Positions 35,211 through 46,291 of a stretch of 64,000 nucleotides of DNA are shown here, piece after piece (position 1 is the first letter of the stretch; each line of letters starts with the position of its first letter). The position numbers and the translations under genes were made by a program. Origin of the DNA: Ligustrum vulgare (lineage: Eukaryota > Streptophyta > Magnoliopsida > Lamiales > Oleaceae). Below the pieces are notes generated by a model. That model was not told where the DNA came from. It made no database searches and worked only from the letters and a program-made list of their open reading frames with translations. Location: positions 15,693,491 to 15,757,490 of the forward strand of contig OY743190.1 in the NCBI GenBank assembly GCA_963555705.1, read 5' to 3'.

Positions 35211-35260
35211 CGCAAGGATATGAATGAATCCGCGTGATTTGTGTTATAGTAAGAAAGCAT

Positions 35261-35949
35261 GGAATAAAATAATGGATAAGAGGAGACAATAATTAATGCG
35301 CCGTTCACTTTCTTGATAAAAGAAAGATTTGATGATGGGATTTGAGATTTGGAATATTTTTCTTGGATTATGGGTACTGATATTTTGTTATAATAATGAT
35401 AATCATGGTATAATGTGATGATACGTGGAAAGTGAATTGAGGACCGTATCGAATTAGAGTTAATACGTATATACAAGTGAAAGAAATACTTTGCAGGAAA
35501 TGTGATGACTTTTAAGTAAAGAATTTTAGTTATTTGGAAGATATTTGTTTACTGAATTTTGGGTTACAAATATTGGAAAGATAAGTTGATGATATTATGT
35601 TGATATGTTTGGGTATATTACGTAGAGAAAATATTCAGGTAATTCTTTGATTATTTTGGGAATTTTCGATGATAAGAAAGGAAAAATTATTATGATACGA
35701 TATGTCAGTAAAGATTTGTTGAAATTTTAGAGATATATACGAATATTTGAGGTCACATGATACGATGATAAGTGACAAGTTACATAAATACTACAAGATA
35801 TGATGAAATTTTTACATACGATTGGGAATTGTTTTGATTATTTTGAGAATATTCGATGATAAGAAGAAGAGATTCTGATTAAGTATTCAGAAATTATAAG
35901 ATTAAGTAAGTTTAATTTCGAGGACGAAATTATTTTAAGGAGGTAAGAT
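35261..35949 (+). mobile_element. Interior of element C, 3' A-like part with pol tail and PPT
   Basis: Homology to element A resumes near AATTAATGCGCC (A: 5545) and continues to the LTR, with a deletion relative to A near 35720-35860. The end reads EEEILIKYSEI then FNFEDEIILRR and a stop, then the PPT (35937-35949). It is otherwise non-coding. Confidence 0.75.
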
Positions 35950-36506
35950 TATAGCGACCCAGAATTTTTATGCAATAAATAATTATTTTAATATTTAGAA
36001 AATTGTGTCGCTACTATTTCACCCATTGTTTTGAAGTTAACGCCGCGACGTGTTCGTCTAGCCAAGTCAAGAAATATCGAATTTGTTCGATTTTAAATTA
36101 AATGTTCGAATTTCTAAAATTATATTACTTTAATTATTTATTCAAAGTATTATTTCAAAATCATATTTTCAGTTCAAAATATATCAGTTTTTAATACAAT
36201 TCCGAATCAAAGTTAGTCCAATTCTTATCATAATCAAAATTTTATTTCACACGTTTTGCTTTCTCTTTATACTCCTTTTCATCACATTATACAAGCATCA
36301 TCATTATCATCACCACCCCTCCAAATCATGATATTCTCCACCATATTATTTTACAAAACCATCTTTCCAGCAAGAAAGATGCTTCTCTTTATACATATCA
36401 GACCAATCCATTATCATGAATTCAAGAAATCATCTCCTCCACCACCAGCAGCTCTAATGTCAAGCAACAATACTTCAATCCCCAATTTTTGCAATCACCA
36501 TAACAA
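35950..36506 (+). repeat. 3' LTR of element C, truncated to 557 bp
   Basis: It matches the first 557 bp of the 5' LTR (shift 6,718) and stops after CATAACAA, where the 5' LTR continues CCTGAATC. About 2.6 kb of LTR is missing. The array follows at once with GGATTCTTAGG. Confidence 0.92.
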
Positions 36507-36565
36507 GGATTCTTAGGTTGCTGAAGTTTGTAGAATAATACATTTCCTACTTACGCAAATATTTG
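36507..36565. pseudogene. CNL-derived tandem unit U2, last part
   Basis: The first ten bases (GGATTCTTAG) repeat the end of the middle part at 29222-29231. With the shared CAA before them, 13 bases are common to both junctions. The array then continues in phase. Confidence 0.8.
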
Positions 36566-37782
36566 ATGTCGTCAAGCAAGTCTTCAAAAGTTTATTGGGA
36601 GCTACATGACAGGTTCAAGGAGCTCCAAAGTTTGTAGCCAATGGTCCAAACTCATATTCAAGACGCAGAAGAACGACAATTTACCGATAAAGCATTTAGA
36701 ATTTGGCTTTGTCAACTCAAACATGCAGCCGACAAAGTGAAGGACTTGTTTAGAACACTGCGCATTGAAGGAATCCAGAACATTTAGTTTATTGGTGGCT
36801 ATCAGTTCTGGTGCCTTGCTTCCACCATCGGGTAGAATTAACATTGACATCCGCAAACGGATTAATCTCTCCCCCTTCATTTCATAATTCTTTGGGATTA
36901 CCGAGCAAAATAAAAAGCAGTGTTTGAGATACAGCGTCATATGCATGTAACTTACAAGTAGGGCAGGTAAAATTTTATTTTTATAAGCTTCCAAATTCCA
37001 AAGATTACTATTCTGAACGTATACCCACTCTATAACATCTGTCTTGGAGCACATCTGACCACCGAGAATTTTGAAGCCAAAGGAATACCTTCACATTTCC
37101 ACATTATTTGTTCGACAATAGCTTGAAGATTTGGAAATTACTCTTCTTCTGTTTGAACAAAAGAAAGGCGCCCTTCCAATATTTTCCAGCGGTCATCATT
37201 TGTCATATCCTTCAAGGAATGTGCAGAATTAGAATTGCTTGGAGCCATTGCAACTTTTTGACAAGTATCTTGCTTCCATCAAGTCCACACTTGAACAGTG
37301 GCCTTAGTGCATCAAAACCATCACCGAGTACAAGAATATATTTCTTTTGTTTTAATGATTTCCACATCATTGTACAGAATGTTCAAGTTCATTGAATAAC
37401 ATTTATTTCCTGTTGATGACTAAATTACTGCTTTAATTGTTCTTTTAGCATTGAAATCACGTGATACAAAAAGTCATATTCTTAAATTGTGGAAATGTTC
37501 CATTTCCTTGTCGTCATTATTGATGAATTGGCAAAAGACCTGTTTTCCCAATTCCTGAAGTACCAACATTTGATATAACAGATGCGGTTGCTCCGTCGGC
37601 TACTCCTGATGTTGTTTTCAAGAGGTAGTTTCATTTCCTGCTTTTCAAATTGGTTTTCGCAAATATTTCTTTTTGCCAATTGTAAGTTGAATTCTTCTGT
37701 TGCTGCCTTTGTCAAATCATCAAGGATTCTTAGGTTGCTGAAGTTTGTAGAATAATACATTTCCTACTTACGCAAATATTTG
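36566..37782. pseudogene. CNL-derived tandem unit U3
   Basis: This unit is 1,217 bp. The - frame (36602-37054) runs from RNBS-D through the antisense of the CC part. It has V in KTDVIEW where others have D, GACAATAGC at 37114, and GCAAAAGACC (one extra A) that shifts the frame after the P-loop. Confidence 0.85.
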
Positions 37783-38998
37783 ATGTCGTCAAGCAAGTCT
37801 TCAAAAGTTTATTGGGAGCTACATGACAGGTTCAAGGAGCTCCAAAGTTTATAGCCAACGGTCCAAACTCATATTCAAGATGCAGAAGAACGACAATTTA
37901 CCGATAAAGCATTTAGAATTTGGCTTTGTCAACTCAAACATGCAGCCGACAAAGTGAAGGACTTGTTTAGAACACTGCGCATTGAAGGAATCCAGAACAT
38001 TTAGTTTATTGGTGGCTATCAGTTCTGGTGCCTGCTTCCACCATCGGGTAGAATTAACATTGACATCCGCAAACGGATTAAAATCTCCTCCTTGATTTCA
38101 TAATTCTTTGGGATTACCGAGCAAAATACAAAGCAGTGTTTGAGATACAGCGTCATATGCATGTAACTTACAAGTAGGGCAGGTAAAATTGTATTTTTAT
38201 AAGCCTCCAAATTCCAAAGATTACTATTCTGAACGTATAACCACTCTATATCATCTGTCTTGGAGCACATGTGACCACCGAGAATTTTGAAGCCAAAGGA
38301 ATACCTTCACATTTCCACATTACTTGTTCGACAGTTGCTTGAAGATTTGGAAATTACTCTTCTTTTGTTTGAACAAAAGAAAGGCGCCCTTCCAATATTT
38401 TCCAGCGGTCATCATTTGTCATATCCTTCAAGGAATGTGCAGAATAAGAATTGCTTGGAGCCATTGCAACTTTTTGACAAGTATCTTGCTTCCATCAAGT
38501 CCACACTTGAACAGTGGCCTTAGTGCATCAAAACCATCACCGAGTACAAGAAGATATTTCTTTTGTTTTAATGATTTCCACATCATTGTACAGAATGTTC
38601 AAGTTCATTGAATAACATTTATTTCCTGTTGATGACTAAATTACTGCTTTAATTGTTCTTTTAGCATTGAAATCACGTGATACAAAAAGTCATATTCTTA
38701 AATTGTGGAAATGTTCCATTTCCTTGTCGTCATTATTGATGAATTGGCAAAAGACCTGTTTTCCCAATTCCTGAAGTACCAACATTTGATATAACAGATG
38801 CGGTTTCTCCGTCGGCTACTCCTGATGTTGTTTTCAAGAGGTAGTTTCATTTCCTGCTTTTCAAATTGGTTTTCGCCAATATTTCTTTTTGCCAACTGTA
38901 AGTTGAATTATTCTGTTGCTGCCTTTGTCAAATCATCAAGGATTCTTAGGTTGCTGAAGTTTGTAGAATAATACATTTCCTACTTACGCAAATATTTG
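37783..38998. pseudogene. CNL-derived tandem unit U4
   Basis: This unit is 1,216 bp. The private GGTTTCTCCG changes the linker (SRRRN instead of SRRSN). GAATAAGAATTGC opens a 78-codon + frame that is an antisense artefact of the RNBS-C region. Confidence 0.85.
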
Positions 38999-40213
38999 AT
39001 GTCGTCAAGCAAGTCTTCAAAAGTTTATTGGGAGCTACATGACAGGTTCAAGGAGCTCCAAAGTTTATAGCCAACGGTCCAAACTCATATTCAAGATGCA
39101 GAAGAACGACAATTTACCGATAAAGCATTTAGAATTTGGCTTTGTCAACTCAAACATGCAGCCGACAAAGTGAAGGACTTGTTTAGAACACTGCGCATTG
39201 AAGGAATCTAGAACATTTAGTTTATTGGTGGCTATCAGTTCTGGCGCCTGCTTCCACCATCGGGTAGAATTAGCATTGACATCCGCATACGGATTAAAAT
39301 CTCCTCCTTGATTTCATAACTCTTTGGGATTACCGAGCAAAATACAAAGCAGTGTTTGAGATACAGCGTCATATGCATGTAACTTACAAGTAGGGCAGGT
39401 AAAATTGTATTTTTATAAGCCTCCAAATTCCAAAGATTACTATTCTGAACGTATAACCACTCTATATCATCTGTCTTGGAGCACATGTGACCACCGAGAA
39501 TTTTGAAGCCAAAGGAATACCTTCACATTTCCACATTACTTGTTCGACAGTTGCTTGAAGATTTGGAAATTACTCTTCTTTTGTTTGAACAAAAGAAAGG
39601 CGCCCTTCCAATATTTTCCAGCGGTCATCATTTGTCATATCCTTCAAGGAATGTGCAGAATTAGAATTGCCTGGAGCCATTGCAATTTTTTGACAAGTAT
39701 CTTGCTTCCATCAAGTCCACACTTGAACAGTGGCCTTAGTGCATCAAAACCATCACCGAGTACAAGAAGATATTTCTTTTGTTTTAATGATTTCCACATC
39801 ATTGTACAGAATGTTCAAGTTCATTGAATAACATTTATTTCCTGTTGATGACTAAATTACTGCTTTAATTGTTCTTTTAACATTGAAATCACGTGATACA
39901 AAAAGTCATATTCTTAAATTGTGGAAATGTTCCATTTCCTTGTCGTCATTATTAATGAATTGGCAAAGACCTGTTTTCCCAATTCCTGAAGTACCAAAAT
40001 TTGATATAACAGATGCGGTTGCTCCGTCGGCTACTCCTGATGTTGTTTTCAAGAGGTAGTTTCATTTCCTGCTTTACAAATTGGTTTTCGCCAATATTTC
40101 TTTTTGCCAACTGTAAGTTGAATTATTCTGTTGCTGCCTTTGTCAAATCATCAAGGATTCTTAGGTTGCTGAAGTTTGTAGAATAATACATTTCCTACTT
40201 ACGCAAATATTTG
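38999..40213. pseudogene. CNL-derived tandem unit U5
   Basis: This unit is 1,215 bp. It has GGAATCTAGAAC, ATTAGCATTGAC (others AACATTGAC), CATAACTCTTTGGG (CSVIPKSYEI) and ATTAATGAATTGG. The last lies at the RNBS-A side of the P-loop. Confidence 0.85.
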
Positions 40214-41430
40214 ATGTCGTCAAGCAAGTCTTCAAAAGTTTATTGGGAGCTACATGACAGGTTCAAGGAGCTCCAAAGTTTGTAGCCAATGGTCCAAACT
40301 CATATTCAAGACGCAGAAGAACGACAATTTACCGATAAAGCATTTAGAATTTGGCTTTGTCAACTCAAACATGCAGCCGACAAAGTGAAGGACTTGTTTA
40401 GAACACTGCGCATTGAAGGAATCCAGAACATTTAGTTTATTGGTAGCTATCAGTTCTGGTGTCTTGCTTCCACCATCGGGTAGAATTAACATTGACATCC
40501 GCAAACGGATTAATCTCTCCCCCTTCATTTCATAATTCTTTGGGATTACCGAGCAAAATAAAAAGCAGTGTTTGAGATACAGCGTCATATGCATGTAACT
40601 TACAAGTAGGGCAGGTAAAATTTTATTTTTATAAGCTTCCAAATTCCAAAGATTACTATTCTGAACGTATACCCACTCTATATCATCTGTCTTGGAGCAC
40701 ATCTGACCACCGAGAATTTTGAAGCCAAAGGAATACCTTCACATTTCCACATTATTTGTTCGACAATAGCTTGAAGATTTGGAAATTACTCTTCTTCTGT
40801 TTGAACAAAAGAAAGGCGCCCTTCCAATATTTTCCAGCGGTCATCATTTGTCATATCCTTCAAGGAATGTGCAGAATTAGAATTGCTTGGAGCCATTGCA
40901 ACTTTTTGACAAGTATCTTGCTTCCATCAAGTCCACACTTGAACAGTGGCCTTAGTGCATCAAAACCATCACCGAGTACAAGAATATATTTCTTTTGTTT
41001 TAATGATTTCCACATCATTGTACAGAATGTTCAAGTTCATTGAATAACATTTATTTCCTGTTGATGACTAAATTACTGCTTTAATTGTTCTTTTAGCATT
41101 GAAATCACGTGATACAAAAAGTCATATTCTTAAATTGTGGAAATGTTCCATTTCCTTGTCGTCATTATTGATGAATTGGCAAAAGACCTGTTTTCCCAAT
41201 TCCTGAAGTACCAACATTTGATATAACAGATGCGGTTGCTCCGTCGGCTACTCCTGATGTTGTTTTCAAGAGGTAGTTTCATTTCCTGCTTTTCAAATTG
41301 GTTTTCGCAAATATTTCTTTTTGCCAATTGTAAGTTGAATTCTTCTGTTGCTGCCTTTGTCAAATCATCAAGGATTCTTAGGTTGCTGAAGTTTGTAGAA
41401 TAATACATTTCCTACTTACGCAAATATTTG
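40214..41430. pseudogene. CNL-derived tandem unit U6
   Basis: This unit is 1,217 bp and is the partner of U3 in the 3,648-bp duplication. It differs by D in KTDDIEW and by GGTGTCTTGC (KTPELIAT instead of KAPELIAT). Confidence 0.85.
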
Positions 41431-42646
41431 ATGTCGTCAAGCAAGTCTTCAAAAGTTTATTGGGAGCTACATGACAGGTTCAAGGAGCTCCAAAGTTTAT
41501 AGCCAACGGTCCAAACTCATATTCAAGATGCAGAAGAACGACAATTTACCGATAAAGCATTTAGAATTTGGCTTTGTCAACTCAAACATGCAGCCGACAA
41601 AGTGAAGGACTTGTTTAGAACACTGCGCATTGAAGGAATCCAGAACATTTAGTTTATTGGTGGCTATCAGTTCTGGTGCCTGCTTCCACCATCGGGTAGA
41701 ATTAACATTGACATCCGCAAACGGATTAAAATCTCCTCCTTGATTTCATAATTCTTTGGGATTACCGAGCAAAATACAAAGCAGTGTTTGAGATACAGCG
41801 TCATATGCATGTAACTTACAAGTAGGGCAGGTAAAATTGTATTTTTATAAGCCTCCAAATTCCAAAGATTACTATTCTGAACGTATAACCACTCTATATC
41901 ATCTGTCTTGGAGCACATGTGACCACCGAGAATTTTGAAGCCAAAGGAATACCTTCACATTTCCACATTACTTGTTCGACAGTTGCTTGAAGATTTGGAA
42001 ATTACTCTTCTTTTGTTTGAACAAAAGAAAGGCGCCCTTCCAATATTTTCCAGCGGTCATCATTTGTCATATCCTTCAAGGAATGTGCAGAATAAGAATT
42101 GCTTGGAGCCATTGCAACTTTTTGACAAGTATCTTGCTTCCATCAAGTCCACACTTGAACAGTGGCCTTAGTGCATCAAAACCATCACCGAGTACAAGAA
42201 GATATTTCTTTTGTTTTAATGATTTCCACATCATTGTACAGAATGTTCAAGTTCATTGAATAACATTTATTTCCTGTTGATGACTAAATTACTGCTTTAA
42301 TTGTTCTTTTAGCATTGAAATCACGTGATACAAAAAGTCATATTCTTAAATTGTGGAAATGTTCCATTTCCTTGTCGTCATTATTGATGAATTGGCAAAA
42401 GACCTGTTTTCCCAATTCCTGAAGTACCAACATTTGATATAACAGATGCGGTTTCTCCGTCGGCTACTCCTGATGTTGTTTTCAAGAGGTAGTTTCATTT
42501 CCTGCTTTTCAAATTGGTTTTCGCCAATATTTCTTTTTGCCAACTGTAAGTTGAATTATTCTGTTGCTGCCTTTGTCAAATCATCAAGGATTCTTAGGTT
42601 GCTGAAGTTTGTAGAATAATACATTTCCTACTTACGCAAATATTTG
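41431..42646. pseudogene. CNL-derived tandem unit U7
   Basis: This unit is 1,216 bp and is the partner of U4, including GGTTTCTCCG and the 78-codon antisense frame. I saw no difference from U4 on reading. Confidence 0.85.
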
Positions 42647-43862
42647 ATGTCGTCAAGCAAGTCTTCAAAAGTTTATTGGGAGCTACATGACAGGTTCAAG
42701 GAGCTCCAAAGTTTATAGCCAACGGTCCAAACTCATATTCAAGATGCAGAAGAACGACAATTTACCGATAAAGCATTTAGAATTTGGCTTTGTCAACTCA
42801 AACATGCAGCCGACAAAGTGAAGGACTTGTTTAGAACACTGCGCATTGAAGGAATCTAGAACATTTAGTTTATTGGTGGCTATCAGTTCTGGCGCCTGCT
42901 TCCACCATCGGGTAGAATTAACATTGACATCCGCATACGGATTAAAATCTCCTCCTTGATTTCATAACTCTTTGGGATTACCGAGCAAAATACAAAGCAG
43001 TGTTTGAGATACAGCGTCATATGCATGTAACTTACAAGTAGGGCAGGTAAAATTGTATTTTTATAAGCCTCCAAATTCCAAAGATTACTATTCTGAACGT
43101 ATAACCACTCTATATCATCTGTCTTGGAGCACATGTGACCACCGAGAATTTTGAAGCCAAAGGAATACCTTCACATTTCCACATTACTTGTTCGACAGTT
43201 GCTTGAAGATTTGGAAATTACTCTTCTTTTGTTTGAACAAAAGAAAGGCGCCCTTCCAATATTTTCCAGCGGTCATCATTTGTCATATCCTTCAAGGAAT
43301 GTGCAGAATTAGAATTGCCTGGAGCCATTGCAACTTTTTGACAAGTATCTTGCTTCCATCAAGTCCACACTTGAACAGTGGCCTTAGTGCATCAAAACCA
43401 TCACCGAGTACAAGAAGATATTTCTTTTGTTTTAATGATTTCCACATCATTGTACAGAATGTTCAAGTTCATTGAATAACATTTATTTCCTGTTGATGAC
43501 TAAATTACTGCTTTAATTGTTCTTTTAGCATTGAAATCACGTGATACAAAAAGTCATATTCTTAAATTGTGGAAATGTTCCATTTCCTTGTCGTCATTAT
43601 TGATGAATTGGCAAAAGACCTGTTTTCCCAATTCCTGAAGTACCAACATTTGATATAACAGATGCGGTTGCTCCGTCGGCTACTCCTGATGTTGTTTTCA
43701 AGAGGTAGTTTCATTTCCTGCTTTTCAAATTGGTTTTCGAAAATATTTCTTTTTGCCAACTGTAAGTTGAATTCTTCTGTTGCTGCCTTTGTCAAATCAT
43801 CAAGGATTCTTAGGTTGCAGAAGTTTGTAGAATAATACATTTCCTACTTACGCAAATATTTG
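42647..43862. pseudogene. CNL-derived tandem unit U8
   Basis: This unit is 1,216 bp. Its first half is U5-like (CATAACTCTTTGGG). Its second half has GCAAAAGACC, TTCGAAAATATT (NIFENQ) and GGTTGCAGAAG, so it looks like a recombinant between two unit types. Confidence 0.8.
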
Positions 43863-45076
43863 ATGTCGTCAAGCAAGTCTTCAAAAGTTTATTGGGAGCT
43901 ACATGACAGGTTCAAGGAGCTCCAAAGTTTATAGCCAACGGTCCAAACTCATATTCAAGATGCAGAAGAACGACAATTTACCGATAAAGCATTTAGAATT
44001 TGGCTTTGTCAACTCAAACATGCAGCCGACAAAGTGAAGGACTTGTTTAGAACACTGCGCATTGAAGGAATCCAGAACATTTAGTTTATTGGTGGCTATC
44101 AGTTCTGGTGCCTGCTTCCACCATCGGGTAGAATTAACATTGACATCCGCAAACGGATTAAAATCTCCTCCTTGATTTCATAATTCTTTGGGATTACCGA
44201 GCAAAATACAAAGCAGTGTTTGAGATACAGCGTCATATGCATGTAACTTACAAGTAGGGCAGGTAAAATTGTATTTTTATAAGCCTCCAAATTCCAAAGA
44301 TTACTATTCTGAACGTATAACCACTCTATATCATCTGTCTTGGAGCACATGTGACCACCGAGAATTTTGAAGCCAAAGGAATACCTTCACATTTCCACAT
44401 TACTTGTTCGACAGTTGCTTGAAGATTTGGAAATTACTCTTCTTTTGTTTGAACAAAAGAAAGGCGCCCTTCCAATATTTTCCAGCGGTCATCATTTGTC
44501 ATATCCTTCAAGGAATGTGCAGAATTAGAATTGCCTGGAGCCATTGCAATTTTTTGACAAGTATCTTGCTTCCATCAAGTCCACACTTGAACAGTGGCCT
44601 TAGTGCATCAAAACCATCACCGAGTACAAGAAGATATTTCTTTTGTTTTAATGATTTCCACATCATTGTACAGAATGTTCAAGTTCATTGAATAACATTT
44701 ATTTCCTGTTGATGACTAAATTACTGCTTTAATTGTTCTTTTAACATTGAAATCACGTGATACAAAAAGCCATATTCTTAAATTGTGGAAATGTTCCATT
44801 TCCTTGTCGTCATTATTGATGAATTGGCAAAGACCTGTTTTCCCAATTCCTGAAGTACCAAAATTTGATATAACAGATGCGGTGCTCCGTCGGCTACTCC
44901 TGATGTTGTTTTCAAGAGGTAGTTTCATTTCCTGCTTTTCAAATTGGTTTTCGAAAATATTTCTTTTTGCCAACTGTAAGTTGAATTCTTCTGTTGCTGC
45001 CTTTGTCAAATCATCAAGGATTCTTAGGTTGCAGAAGTTTGTAGAATAATACATTTCCTACTTACGCAAATATTTG
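43863..45076 (-). pseudogene. CNL-derived tandem unit U9, reference unit with readable P-loop
   Basis: Unit layout: the CC remnant on + occupies 43884-44084. On -, from low to high coordinate, come RNBS-D (ORF 44350-44099, CFVFCSVIPKNYEI), GLPL (CEGIPLAS, about 44370), RNBS-C (HSLKDMTNDDRW, about 44480-44530), kinase-2 (KKYLLVLGDGF, about 44610-44643), RNBS-A (LRIWLFVSRDFNVKR), the P-loop (44833-44859, GTSGIGKTG) and the linker (NLRILDDLTKAATEEFNLQ). The next unit starts with EDLLDDIKYLRK, an EDVID-like motif. This is the order of a CNL NB-ARC. Here one T is missing at about 44883, so a single ORF (45054-44716, 112 codons) joins linker, P-loop and RNBS-A, ending at a TAG after TIKAVI. Kinase-2 has G-D-G where D-D-V/I is usual, and the second Thr of GKTT is Gly. 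It cannot encode a working NLR. Confidence 0.85.
44716..45054 (-). pseudogene. NB-ARC fragment ORF with P-loop, U9
   Basis: The 112-codon ORF starts at ATG 45054. The linker helix region is at residues 1-55, GTSGIGKTG at about 67-75, and the RNBS-A motif LRIWLFVSRDFNVKR at about 92-106. The open frame exists only because of the single-base deletion near 44883. It is therefore likely a chance restoration rather than a gene. NB-ARC proteins need kinase-2, GLPL and MHD motifs, which lie outside this frame or are absent. Confidence 0.75.
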
Positions 45077-46291
45077 ATGTCGTCAAGCAAGTCTTCAAAA
45101 GTTTATTGGGAGCTACATGACAGGTTCAAGGAGCTCCAAAGTTTATAGCCAACGGTCCAAACTCATATTCAAGATGCAGAAGAACGACAATTTACCGATA
45201 AAGGATTTAGAATTTGGCTTTGTCAACTCAAACATGCAGCCGACAAAGTGAAGGACTTGTTTAGAACACTGCGCATTGAAGGAATCCAGAACATTTAGTT
45301 TATTGGTGGCTATCAGTTCTGGTGCCTGCTTCCACCAATGGGTAGAATTAACATTGACATCCGCATACGGATTAAAATCTCCTCCTTGATTTCATAATTC
45401 TTTGGGATTACCGAGCAAAATACAAAGCAGTGTTTGAGATACAGCGTCATATGCATGTAACTTACAAGTAGGGCAGGTAAAATTGTATTTTTATAAGCCT
45501 CCAAATTCCAAAGATTACTATTCTGAACGTATAACCACTCTATATCATCTGTCTTGGAGCACATGTGACCACCGAGAATTTTGAAGCCAAAGGAATACCT
45601 TCACATTTCCACATTACTTGTTCGACAGTTGCTTGAAGATTTGGAAATTACTCTTCTTTTGTTTGAACAAAAGAAAGGCGCCCTTCCAATATTTTCCAGC
45701 GGTCATCATTTGTCATATCCTTCAAGGAATGTGCAGAATTAGAATTGCCTGGAGCCATTGCAATTTTTTGACAAGTATCTTGCTTCCATCAAGTCCACAC
45801 TTGAACAGTGGCCTTAGTGCATCAAAACCATCACCGAGTACAAGAAGATATTTCTTTTGTTTTAATGATTTCCACATCATTGTACAGAATGTTCAAGTTC
45901 ATTGAATAACATTTATTTCCTGTTGATGACTAAATTACTGCTTTAATTGTTCTTTTAACATTGAAATCACGTGATACAAAAAGTCATATTCTTAAATTGT
46001 GGAAATGTTCCATTTCCTTGTCGTCATTATTGATGAATTGGCAAAGACCTGTTTTCCCAATTCCTGAAGTACCAAAATTTGATATAACAGATGCGGTTGC
46101 TCCGTCGGCTACTCCTGATGTTGTTTTCAAGAGGTAGTTTCATTTCCTGCTTTTCAAATTGGTTTTCGAAAATATTTCTTTTTGCCAACTGTAAGTTGAA
46201 TTCTTCTGTTGCTGCCTTTGTCAAATCATCAAGGATTCTTAGGTTGCAGAAGTTTGTAGAATAATACATTTCCTACTTACGCAAATATTTG
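45077..46291. pseudogene. CNL-derived tandem unit U10
   Basis: This unit is 1,215 bp. Private variants shared only with U11 are AAAGGATTTAG (45201) and CCAATGGGTAG (45336, LPIGGS instead of LPDGGS). The frameshift before the P-loop is present. Confidence 0.85.

Larger units (their letters stand above)
33240..35260 (-). other. Foreign segment captured inside element C
   Basis: This segment has no counterpart in the interiors of elements A or B. It carries a LOG-like ORF and a Cys/basic ORF, both on -, opposite to the element. TATA-like motifs lie upstream of both ORFs, two 41-44-bp direct repeats lie between them, and three related short repeats lie beyond the LOG stop. Its edges are approximate (left about 33235-33245, right about 35225-35265). 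I see no terminal repeats of its own, so capture through the retrotransposon RNA or cDNA is more likely than insertion of a separate transposon. Confidence 0.75.
29232..36506 (+). mobile_element. Element C: chromovirus-derived LARD-like element carrying captured genes, 3' LTR truncated
   Basis: It is related to element A, with the same LTR ends (TATAGCGACCC...GGGGCGCTACA), tRNA-iMet PBS, FEDEI tail and PPT (AAGGAGGTAAGAT, 35937-35949). The 5' LTR has 3,177 bp. The 3' LTR stops after 557 bp, and the retained part looks identical to the 5' LTR. The 3,541-bp interior follows element A to about 33240 and again from about 35260. Between these points about 0.87 kb of the A-type interior is replaced by about 2.0 kb of unrelated sequence with two intact ORFs on the opposite strand. 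Another segment of the A-type interior is missing near 35720-35860. No element enzymes are encoded. Confidence 0.88.
36566..40213. repeat. Higher-order repeat H1a (U3-U5)
   Basis: This three-unit block is repeated at 40214-43862 with a shift of 3,648 bp. Shared private variants include GGTTTCTCCG (38808 and 42456) and the MAKRNIGENQ reading (GCCAATATT). Few differences are seen, so this is a recent duplication. Confidence 0.88.
40214..43862. repeat. Higher-order repeat H1b (U6-U8)
   Basis: This is the second copy of the three-unit block H1a. Similarity to H1a weakens in the last part of U8, which instead shares GTTTTCGAAAATATT and GGTTGCAGAAG with U9 and U10. Confidence 0.85.

Noticed and set aside
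36602..37054. 150-codon - frame spanning RNBS-D and beyond, in several units
   Set aside because: Its first half is a genuine NB-ARC fragment, but the second half is antisense to the + strand CC remnant. It is not a natural fusion protein.
37108..37395. 95-codon + frame repeated in almost every array unit
   Set aside because: It starts with TTG and is antisense to the RNBS-C, kinase-2 and GLPL remnants, which are the meaningful reading. Its conservation follows from repeat identity.
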